This document shows, piece after piece, positions 18,042 through 24,931 of a stretch of DNA of 64,000 bases. Source of the stretch: Segatella copri. GTDB lineage: Bacteria > Bacteroidota > Bacteroidia > Bacteroidales > Bacteroidaceae. The notes beneath the pieces were generated by a model that saw nothing but the letters and a program-made list of their open reading frames with translations, was not told the DNA's origin and made no database searches. The stretch covers positions 1 through 64,000 of the forward strand of contig NZ_VZAD01000076.1 of assembly GCF_009495355.1 (NCBI RefSeq). Direction: 5' to 3'. Position 1 is the first letter of the stretch. Every line of letters starts with the position of its first letter. The position numbers and the translations under genes were made by a program.

Positions 18042-18080
18042 ATTGATTATTCTTTTTATAGTTTTCTACTTGAGTTAGTT

Positions 18081-19322
18081 TTATTTGATGGAAACGATAT
18101 AGTTTCCACTGTCGATTTCCGGAGTTACACCTAGGTAGAGTATGAGCTTGCCGCAGATGACAACTTTCTGTCCCTTCTTGATCAAGTCCTTGTTGGCCTC
18201 GGTGTACTTCTCGTTGTTGAGATAATAGTTGCGGAATACCTTGATGGTCTTGGCAGGATCGCCAGTTCCGTCAGCATTCATACCCTTGCCGTCTACAGAG
18301 ATGTAGAATTCTGCATTACCATACTGTAGATTTACCTTTGGCTCAGAACAGATGACGCCTTCTGTATAGACCATAGCATCGGTAGTCTTTCCGTCGTTTA
18401 TCAATTTGAGAGCTTCCTCCACGGTGTAAGGGCATTGCTCTGTACCCTTGAGTAACTGCACGTCGTCAATTGTACGGATAAGAATCTGCCATGTATCGTT
18501 CTTGCTTCCTGCATAACGTGTGAAGATACCTGTAACACTCTGTATACCTTCTGGCAGGAGAGCATTGGCAAACTTGGCATAGGCAGAAGTGCGAATCACC
18601 AGGTTGTTGGTGCTGATGCCAGAGAATCCGCGGTTTACGCAGTTGGCATTGTCTTTATCTGCCGTAGCGGCAAACACCTTCTTGCCGGCATCGGCGAAGG
18701 TTACACCCTCTATTCTCATCAGCTTGCCTGAGCAAGACTTCAGATAGTCGGCATCCTTGATCTTAGTCTGGTCGAACACCTCAACCATTGCCTCAGCCTT
18801 GGCCTCGTCGGCCTCGCCGATAATCTTGTAGTGCTTCTCCCATACGTAGCGGTCTACCTTACCGATAGACTGTGAGCCCTTGTTGGTGTTGGTATAGACA
18901 CCGCCCAACTCAGCCTGCTTGCCGTAGCCACCGATGTAGAGGCCCTTGCAGTCGATAAGCACTTGCTGACCTACAGGCAGTTCGCCATAGAGTCCGCTCT
19001 TGCCGATGCAAACCAAGATACCGCCCGTCTTGTCCTGCAGGCAAATCTGGTTGTAGAGGTTGCCTCCGAGGTCGTTACCAGTAACGATACCCAATATCTT
19101 GATGTCCTCGTCCACCTGCTTGTACAGGCCACGTTCTATCTGTGTAGCATATTTCTCCTTCAGTTCGGAGATGGTGATGACATTGGTAGCCTCCAGTTTG
19201 TTGTTGCCGATGGCAGGGCCGGTATAATCCTTTTCTCCCACGGAATCAGCATAACCGTCGCCCATGCATGAAGCCAAGAGCAGGGCAGCAAATGCCATTG
19301 CGATATATTTTAACTTTTTCAT
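18081..19322 (-). CDS. DUF5689-like lipoprotein with C-terminal OB fold
   Basis: A 413-residue lipoprotein (lipobox LASC, Cys near 19). The N-terminal half (about 45-290; ITISELKEKYAT, IKILGIVTGNDLGGNLYNQICLQDKTGGILVCIG) matches the DUF5689 pattern, a beta-rich family of surface lipoproteins. The C-terminal 115 residues (YTVEEALKLINDGK, GVICSEPKV, GQKVVICGKLILY, GNYIVSIK) parallel the OB-like domain of the next gene. Only 14 bp separate it from the TonB receptor gene. Likely a surface partner of that receptor. Family assignment is from recognition of motifs, not a search. Confidence 0.8.
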   Translation of the reverse strand: MKKLKYIAMAFAALLLASCMGDGYADSVGEKDYTGPAIGNNKLEATNVITISELKEKYATQIERGLYKQVDEDIKILGIVTGNDLGGNLYNQICLQDKTGGILVCIGKSGLYGELPVGQQVLIDCKGLYIGGYGKQAELGGVYTNTNKGSQSIGKVDRYVWEKHYKIIGEADEAKAEAMVEVFDQTKIKDADYLKSCSGKLMRIEGVTFADAGKKVFAATADKDNANCVNRGFSGISTNNLVIRTSAYAKFANALLPEGIQSVTGIFTRYAGSKNDTWQILIRTIDDVQLLKGTEQCPYTVEEALKLINDGKTTDAMVYTEGVICSEPKVNLQYGNAEFYISVDGKGMNADGTGDPAKTIKVFRNYYLNNEKYTEANKDLIKKGQKVVICGKLILYLGVTPEIDSGNYIVSIK

Positions 19323-19336
19323 ATCTTTCTCTTCTT

Positions 19337-21889
19337 TTAGAATCTGTATGATACCTGGAACATTCCGTTGGTTCCGAATACGTAATACTTCTTAGGGTTC
19401 TTAGAGAACTTGTAGACGCGATCCTTGGCCTCGTTTTCCTTGTTGAGGGTGTAGTCGCTTCGGCTCTGCTCGTAACCACCTGAAACAATCTTGCGGTTGT
19501 TGAGGATGTTGGTTACCATGAGGTTGAAGTTCAGACTACCATGCTTGAGGCGGATACTCTTGCCGATGCTTCCGTCTACCATCCATCCGCCGTGGCCCTT
19601 AGCCTGGTCAACAGAACCAGGGAGAGGCTCGTCGTTGAAGAGCATGTCGCGGTTCTTCAGAGAAGACTTGTAGCGATAGCTTGGTGAGTATGACAAATAG
19701 ATGCGGTCGTACCAGTTGGCGTTGAGGTTGACGAACCAGCCGCTCTTATGGAAGTCGAGTGCAAGGCTACCGATAGTAAGAGGAGTTCCGCTTTCGCGCA
19801 TGTCCTTAATATATGCGTAGTCCTTAACCACCTCTGCCGACTTGGAGAGCATGTAGTTCACGTTGGCATTGTTGATGTTCTTGGCGTCGCTGATGGTTCC
19901 GATGGCCTTGAAGTTAAGGAAAGAAGCCACCTTGAAGTCGAGACCTGCCTCGATACCATAGTATTCTTTCTCCAATCCTGTCATGCTGAGGTAGGTGAAA
20001 GAGTTCTCGTCATCGTTGTAGAAGTTCTGCCACTCAGTGACGTGGTCGAGGCGGCTATAGTATGCGTTGACGTTGGCGTGTACCCAGGCATTCTGATACT
20101 GATAGCTGAACTCGCTGCTGAAGACATGTTCGTCGCCAAGGTTGAGCACGTAGTCGTTGCAAATCTCAGGAGAGATGAATGCTGTGTTGGCCATTGGTGG
20201 ACGCCACTCGTAACCTACACCAATCTTGAATACATGACCCTTGCCGGCATCGAAGTTGATGCTACCCTTGGCACCGCCCTCACCGAAGCGTGCGATGCGG
20301 CTATTGCCCTCAGAGTTGTTGGGGGCCATACCATTGCGCATATATCCATGGCGACGCATATTGGTCTGTCCGAGCTTAGCGCTGATCATGGTCTGGAAAC
20401 GTCCCATCTCAGCAGTGTAGGAAGTCCAGAGCAAGCCCTTCATTACCTCAATCTTATAGTCGTAACCGAACTTGTCGCCTTCGTAAACGAGAGAGCCGAG
20501 GTTGTTAGGTCCGGCAGTGTTGAGGTCGTATTGTACTCTTGGGTCGCTGGCAGGATAGGTGCCGAGCGCATAAGTATTGATGTTATGGAAGAAAGAAGCA
20601 CCCAGCAAGTCATCCATGGTCTGATAGTGACGGTTGCTGTTGCTGCCCAATACCAGTCCGCCTACGAGCGTAGAGCGCTTGGTAACCTTAGCCGACAGGG
20701 TGGAAGCCATGTTGAACATCAGGTTGTCGCTGTGCTTGGCCTGGATGAAGTAGAGTGCATCATGGCCCTGGTTGGCAGCCTGAGTGTTGGCATAATAGAG
20801 GCGTTCCCAGTTAATCTGTCGGTTGGCCTTGCTTGCTGTCCAATAGTTGTAAGAGTTCTGCCAGCTTTCGAGTGCATACTGATTGTTGCCAACAGCGTCT
20901 GGATTCCATACATTGAAGTAGCTACTTGGCAGATTCTTCCAGTAGTCTGGCTGTGGGTTCTCAGCGTTGGCGTAGTTGAGCTTGGTGCTCTTGTACATAG
21001 AGTACTTGCCAAAGACAGAGGTGGTGAGCTTCATCTTGTCGTTGATGTTCCAGTCCCATGTGGCGATGGCTGATGGCGCAAAGTCGTTCACAATGCGTGA
21101 GTTGCGCTTGTGGCCATTGTAGTAGCCCCAGTATGGGTTGTAATAGTAGTCGTTGGCGAGCCAGTAAGTCTCGTCGGTTGCTGCTCCCTGTGTAGAGCGC
21201 TCTGTAGGATTGCCCCATGTGGTGAAGCTTAGGGAGTGACCGTTGTCCCACTTCTTCTGCACACCGAAGTAGTAAGACAGCGCATTGTAGAAGGTTCCCT
21301 CTACATAACCGCGGTTTGCCCAACGATAGGTAAGACCCGCTGAGATGGCCCATCCCTTGTCGTTGAATCCACTGCTATAGGTATAAAGACCACGAAGCGT
21401 GTAGTTGCGGTTGGCAACTCCCACAGAAGCATAGTGGCCAGTCTGCATGCTTCCGGCACGGAAGTCATAGTTGTTGCTGCCTCCCATACCTGTCATGGAG
21501 TAGTTGTTGCCCTCGAAAGGCAAGGCAAAGTCAACGTTTCTTGAGAATCGGTTCAGACCTCCGATGTTAGAGAAGCGGAACTGACCAGACTCCATGTCGT
21601 TCATGGGAGCACCATTGATGTACACATCATTGTACTTCTGATTGAAGGCACGATAACGGAAACGCACTGGCGAGAACAGGTAGCCTGCCTCTGATGCGTA
21701 AACATTTGAGTTAGAATTCAGAATGGTGACGTTCTGTGACATATCGTCATCCTCACCCAACTGTGCTTCGGTGAATGTGAATGCATTCTCGTCCAATCCC
21801 TTTGCTATCTTCTGCTCGGTGGCGTTCTGAGCGAAGAGCAATGGACTGTAGCAGAGTGCAATCATTGCTAATTTTACCTTTTGTTGCAT
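19337..21889 (-). CDS. TonB-dependent outer-membrane receptor
   Basis: An 850-residue outer-membrane receptor. Start chosen at ATG 21889 (MQQKVKLAMIALCYSPLLFAQ, a signal peptide) rather than the in-frame TTG at 21895. A short plug follows (SPVRFRYRAFNQKYNDVYINGAPMNDMESGQ, read in parts around residues 75-110), then a long beta barrel ending in an aromatic terminal strand (FQVSYRF). The N-terminal carboxypeptidase-regulatory domain common in SusC proteins is absent, and no SusD gene is adjacent. Two lipoprotein genes follow in an operon and a secreted phosphoesterase-fold enzyme is divergent. A nucleic-acid or organophosphate ligand is an inference from these neighbours. Confidence 0.9.
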   Translation of the reverse strand: MQQKVKLAMIALCYSPLLFAQNATEQKIAKGLDENAFTFTEAQLGEDDDMSQNVTILNSNSNVYASEAGYLFSPVRFRYRAFNQKYNDVYINGAPMNDMESGQFRFSNIGGLNRFSRNVDFALPFEGNNYSMTGMGGSNNYDFRAGSMQTGHYASVGVANRNYTLRGLYTYSSGFNDKGWAISAGLTYRWANRGYVEGTFYNALSYYFGVQKKWDNGHSLSFTTWGNPTERSTQGAATDETYWLANDYYYNPYWGYYNGHKRNSRIVNDFAPSAIATWDWNINDKMKLTTSVFGKYSMYKSTKLNYANAENPQPDYWKNLPSSYFNVWNPDAVGNNQYALESWQNSYNYWTASKANRQINWERLYYANTQAANQGHDALYFIQAKHSDNLMFNMASTLSAKVTKRSTLVGGLVLGSNSNRHYQTMDDLLGASFFHNINTYALGTYPASDPRVQYDLNTAGPNNLGSLVYEGDKFGYDYKIEVMKGLLWTSYTAEMGRFQTMISAKLGQTNMRRHGYMRNGMAPNNSEGNSRIARFGEGGAKGSINFDAGKGHVFKIGVGYEWRPPMANTAFISPEICNDYVLNLGDEHVFSSEFSYQYQNAWVHANVNAYYSRLDHVTEWQNFYNDDENSFTYLSMTGLEKEYYGIEAGLDFKVASFLNFKAIGTISDAKNINNANVNYMLSKSAEVVKDYAYIKDMRESGTPLTIGSLALDFHKSGWFVNLNANWYDRIYLSYSPSYRYKSSLKNRDMLFNDEPLPGSVDQAKGHGGWMVDGSIGKSIRLKHGSLNFNLMVTNILNNRKIVSGGYEQSRSDYTLNKENEAKDRVYKFSKNPKKYYVFGTNGMFQVSYRF

Positions 21890-22023
21890 AGTCAATAGTT
21901 TAATTAATATAATGTGTGTGCAAAGTAAATAAATAAATTTTAAAAAAGAAAGTTTTTTTGATTAAATTTTCATTAAAAATTCACTTTTTCCACTTTTCTT
22001 ACTGATAATTACAATTTAATAGC

Positions 22024-22031
22024 TACTTTTG
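22024..22031 (+). promoter_or_regulatory. promoter element of the 22060 gene
   Basis: TACTTTTG fits the TAnnTTTG -7 consensus and lies 28 bp before the start codon. No clear TTTG is found 19-21 bp upstream. The 170-bp divergent region presumably also drives the TonB receptor operon. Confidence 0.5.
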
Positions 22032-22059
22032 CAGTAAACAAATTTTAAAACTATAAATA

Positions 22060-23103
22060 ATGAAACGACATTTGCTATTCTTGGCGGCTCTTTTGATAGT
22101 CAATTTGGCTGCCTCTGCCCAGAAGAAGTTCTCGGTTTACGCCGTTGGTTTTTACAATCAGGAGAATCTCTTTGACACCTGTCACGACGAGGGAAAGAAA
22201 GATTACGAGTATTTGCCTAACAAGGGCTGGAACGGCATGAAGTACACCAATAAGTTGCGTAATATGTCGAAGGCTTTGGCGGATATGGGAACAGACGTGC
22301 TTCCTAATGTGGGGTGTGCCTTCATCGGACTTTCCGAGGTGGAGAACCATAAGGTGCTTGATGCCTTGGTAGACCAGGCACCTCTTAAGGCCCGCAATAT
22401 GAAATATGTACATATCGAGGGTCCCGACCGTCGTGGCATCGACTGTGCGCTGCTCTATAATCCTTCGCTCTTCAGTGTGAAGAATGTGAAGCTGTTGCCT
22501 TATGTGCAGGAGTTGGCAAAGGACAGCGCCTTCTTCACCCGTGGCTTCCTCACCGTAAGGGGAGAGATGGCTGGTGATGATGTGGCGGTGATCGTATGCC
22601 ACTGGCCAAGCCGTTTCTCAGGTCCTTTCTATCGTGAGTCGGCTGCGCGACAGGTGAAGGTGATCAAGGACAGTCTTCTGAATGTGAACCAAGAGATGAA
22701 GATCTTTGTGATGGGCGATATGAACGACGATCCAGTGAACAAGAGCATGCACGTCTATCTGCAGGCTAAGCCCGAAATCAGTCAGGTGGGAGCTGGCGAT
22801 ATGTACAACCCCTGGTACAACGTTCTGGCAAAGGAAGGCAAGGGCACCTTATTCTATAGTGGCAACTGGAACCTCTTCGACCAGATAGTGATTACTCCTA
22901 ATCTGCTCAACAAGGATGCCAAGAAGAAGGACTACTCTTCGCTGAAATACTGGAAGAGCCATATCTTCCGTCGCGATTACCTCATCCAGCAGGAAGGTCA
23001 GTACAAGGGAGCTCCGCTGCGTACCACAGCGGGCGGACGCTGGCTCAATGGCTACAGCGACCACTTGCCTGTAGTGATGTATCTCGTGAAGGAGAAGAAG
23101 TAA
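22060..23103 (+). CDS. secreted endonuclease/exonuclease/phosphatase-family protein
   Basis: A 347-residue exported hydrolase of the DNase I-like EEP superfamily. A signal peptide ends near residue 20 (LAASAQ). Superfamily motifs are present in order: FYNQENLFDT near 31, GLSEVEN near 90 (metal Glu), RGIDCALLYNP near 124, VIVCHWPSR near 178, MGDMNDDP near 222 and a final YSDHLPVVMYL near 330 (catalytic His). Members hydrolyse phosphodiesters of DNA, RNA or lipids using a divalent metal; the substrate here is unknown. It is divergent from the TonB receptor, which supports a joint role in phosphoester or nucleic-acid acquisition. Confidence 0.9.
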   Translation: MKRHLLFLAALLIVNLAASAQKKFSVYAVGFYNQENLFDTCHDEGKKDYEYLPNKGWNGMKYTNKLRNMSKALADMGTDVLPNVGCAFIGLSEVENHKVLDALVDQAPLKARNMKYVHIEGPDRRGIDCALLYNPSLFSVKNVKLLPYVQELAKDSAFFTRGFLTVRGEMAGDDVAVIVCHWPSRFSGPFYRESAARQVKVIKDSLLNVNQEMKIFVMGDMNDDPVNKSMHVYLQAKPEISQVGAGDMYNPWYNVLAKEGKGTLFYSGNWNLFDQIVITPNLLNKDAKKKDYSSLKYWKSHIFRRDYLIQQEGQYKGAPLRTTAGGRWLNGYSDHLPVVMYLVKEKK

Positions 23104-23151
23104 CTTTTTACGGTAAAAAAGTAAAAAGGTAAAAAAGTAAAAAGGTAAAAA
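23104..23151. repeat. GGTAAAAA spacer repeat
   Basis: The gap between two co-directional genes is made of alternating GGTAAAAA and AGTAAAAA units. The same repeat, read along the coding strand, fills the rlmH-uvrA gap at 31020-31097. Confidence 0.7.
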
Positions 23152-23721
23152 ATGATAGAAAATCATCCTTTTGAGCCGTGGCTGCCATCGAATGCCCATC
23201 TGCTGATGCTCGGCACTTTCCCGCCTTCGCCCAAGCGCTGGTGCATTCCTTGGTATTATCCTAACTATCAGAACGATATGTGGCGCATCTTCGGGCTTAT
23301 CTTCTTCGGAGATAAACTTCATTTTGTCGATGCAGAGAACAAACGCTATCGTGAGGCAGAACTGAAGAGCTTTCTGCAGGAGAAAGGTGTGGCTATCTAC
23401 GACACGGCTCAGAAGGTGATACGTACCAAGAATACGGCTTCAGACAAAGACCTACAGGTGGTGGAGCCCTCCGACCTTGATGGTATGCTCAGAGCATTGC
23501 CCCAATGCAGGGCTGTGCTTACTGCAGGACAGTTGGCTACCCGCATCTTCTCCGAGCATTACGGCATTACAGCCACTCCGCCTATGGGAGGCTATGTGGA
23601 GTTCGGTTTCGATGGACGTATTCTCAGACTCTATCGCATGCCGAGCAGCAGCAGGGCTTATCCCTTAGCCGTGGAAAAGAAGGCTGAATATTATCGCAAA
23701 ATGTTCGAAGATGTGCTCTAA
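23152..23721 (+). CDS. uracil-DNA glycosylase family protein
   Basis: A 189-residue protein with features of the UDG superfamily: LLMLGTFPPSPKR near residue 17 (motif 1 region), YYPNYQNDMWRIFG near 37, and YRMPSSSRAYP near 163 (motif 2 region with Ser-Ser-Ser). These recall SMUG/mismatch-type enzymes that excise uracil or damaged bases. The catalytic details differ from classic Ung, so exact base specificity is uncertain. It would act in the cytoplasm on genomic DNA. It follows the phosphoesterase-fold gene by 48 bp, filled by a GGTAAAAA repeat, and precedes udk. Confidence 0.75.
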   Translation: MIENHPFEPWLPSNAHLLMLGTFPPSPKRWCIPWYYPNYQNDMWRIFGLIFFGDKLHFVDAENKRYREAELKSFLQEKGVAIYDTAQKVIRTKNTASDKDLQVVEPSDLDGMLRALPQCRAVLTAGQLATRIFSEHYGITATPPMGGYVEFGFDGRILRLYRMPSSSRAYPLAVEKKAEYYRKMFEDVL

Positions 23722-23744
23722 GTGTATGTGCTACCAAAGTGTAG

Positions 23745-23786
23745 CTCTTTTAACTTCTATAACTTCAGAACCTGATAAAGTTCAAT
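23745..23786. repeat. end fragment of the interspersed inverted-repeat element
   Basis: TTTTAACTTCTATAACTTCAGAACCTGATAAAGTTCAA matches the right end of the copy at 63071-63232. Only this end is present. Confidence 0.6.
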
Positions 23787-23799
23787 AAAAATTAAAACT

Positions 23800-24438
23800 A
23801 TGGATAAAGACAAAATAACCATCATCGGTATAGCCGGAGGAACCGGCTCGGGCAAAACCACGGTAGTGAGAAAAATTGTTGAGGCTTTGCCTCCTCACTT
23901 TGTGGCTGTAGTGCCTCTTGACTCTTACTATAACGACACAACGGGCATGACAGACGAGGAGCGTCATGCCATCAACTTCGACCATCCTGATGCTTTCGAC
24001 TGGAAGTTGTTGCACAAGCAACTCAACGATTTGCGTAACGGAAAGGCTATCGAGCAGCCTACCTACAGTTACCTCAAGTGCAACCGTGAGGCAGAGACGA
24101 TTCATGTAGAGCCCAAGCCTGTCATTATTATAGAGGGTATTATGACGCTGCTCAACAAAAAGTTACGCGATTTGATGGATCTAAAGGTTTTTGTGGATGC
24201 CGATCCCGACGAGCGGCTGATCAGAAACATTCAGCGCGATACTATCGACCGCGGACGCACGGTCTCTATGGTCGTAGACCGCTATCTGAAAGTGCTCAAG
24301 CCCATGCACGAGCAGTTTATTGAACCTACCAAGCGCTATGCCGACATTATTATTCCTGAGGGCGGTGAGAATGTGAAGGGTATCAATATTCTTTGCCGCT
24401 ATGTGGAAGGTTTGGTGAAAGATATAGAAGCTAAGTAA
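23800..24438 (+). CDS. udk: uridine kinase
   Basis: A 212-residue uridine/cytidine kinase that phosphorylates uridine and cytidine in pyrimidine salvage. Walker A GIAGGTGSGKTT is near residue 10, the nucleoside-binding PLDSYYND near 45, NFDHPDAFDW near 60, PTYSYLKCNRE near 87 and VIIIEGIMTLL near 108; the lid region RNIQRDTIDRGR is near 147. Length is normal. It lies downstream of the UDG-like gene, and the salvage role fits an organism that takes in nucleic-acid breakdown products. Cytidine deaminase is encoded at 44.9 kb. Confidence 0.95.
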   Translation: MDKDKITIIGIAGGTGSGKTTVVRKIVEALPPHFVAVVPLDSYYNDTTGMTDEERHAINFDHPDAFDWKLLHKQLNDLRNGKAIEQPTYSYLKCNREAETIHVEPKPVIIIEGIMTLLNKKLRDLMDLKVFVDADPDERLIRNIQRDTIDRGRTVSMVVDRYLKVLKPMHEQFIEPTKRYADIIIPEGGENVKGINILCRYVEGLVKDIEAK

Positions 24439-24480
24439 TTTGTCTGTATTTTTATGCTGTATATTCATACGGTAATAGCC

Positions 24481-24718
24481 AAAAAAACGTTTCCCAGTTA
24501 GGTTTTTTAATCCGCCTAATTGGGAAAATATTTTTTCCTAACTATGAATTTTTTTTTCATAGTTAACTAAGCTATGGCTGTGAATATATATGCAAAAGTA
24601 TTCTTGCTGTCTTATTCTTGTTTTATAGCAAGAAATAGAACGTGCAGCACAAATAATAACCTCCGCTTTAGCGACTGTGAAAGCGGAGTTTAACATATTA
24701 TTTCCCTTTGCCGTAGAA
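24481..24718 (-). ncRNA. candidate structured RNA with own promoter and terminator
   Basis: A minus-strand TATCTTTG promoter element at 24731-24724 has no gene immediately downstream. The predicted transcript folds into nested helices: GCACAA with TTGTGC, AATAATA with TATTATT, and CTCCGCTTT with AAAGCGGAG (24661-24688). A second hairpin TAACTATGAA/TTCATAGTTA follows at 24539-24565. It could end at the hairpin CCCAATTAGG/CCTAACTGGG (24493-24524), which is followed by a T7 run. An alternative is a 52-codon ORF within it (ending 24538), whose product looks like no known protein. No match to a known RNA family is claimed. Confidence 0.35.
24493..24524. terminator. hairpin after udk
   Basis: CCCAGTTAGG pairs with CCTAATTGGG (one G-T pair), with T-rich sequence on both sides: ATATTTTTTCC on plus and AACGTTTTTTT on minus. 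It may end udk transcription from one side and the candidate RNA from the other. Confidence 0.5.
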
Positions 24719-24723
24719 TTGTG

Positions 24724-24731
24724 CAAAGATA
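24724..24731 (-). promoter_or_regulatory. orphan promoter element
   Basis: Minus-strand TATCTTTG followed by CACAATTC. It points away from the M6 protease gene and towards the structured segment 24481-24718. No good TTTG partner was found. Confidence 0.45.
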
Positions 24732-24789
24732 CAAAATACAATTTGTGGGAATGTCGAAGAGTGTTGCAGACTGTCGTTAAGTACATGAC

Positions 24790-24922
24790 CTAAAGAAGCG
24801 CTTCCTTAGACCCTAAAGAAGCGCTTCGTTACACCTTAAGGAAGCGCTTCGTTAACACCTAATAAAGCGCTTCGTTAAGTCTCATAGAAGCGCATCATCA
24901 GAATGGATGCTTGCGCTTCCTT
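24790..24922. repeat. tandem array of 23-bp units with palindromic core
   Basis: GAAGCGCTTC, a perfect palindrome, begins at 24795, 24818 and 24841; variants begin at 24864 (AAAGCGCTTC) and 24887 (GAAGCGCATC), and a degenerate sixth at 24910. Spacing is exactly 23 bp throughout. Linkers are similar (CTTAGACCCTAAA-like), so this is not a CRISPR. It lies just past the 3' end of the M6 protease gene. Confidence 0.85.
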
Positions 24923-24931
24923 AAAATTGCC

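Noticed and set aside
14531-24438. Classical polysaccharide utilisation locus
   Set aside because: No SusD homologue, no glycoside hydrolase and no polysaccharide lyase is present near the TonB receptor.
24790-24922. CRISPR interpretation of the 23-bp arrays
   Set aside because: Repeats and linkers are together one 23-bp unit, too short, with no unique spacers and no cas genes in the window.
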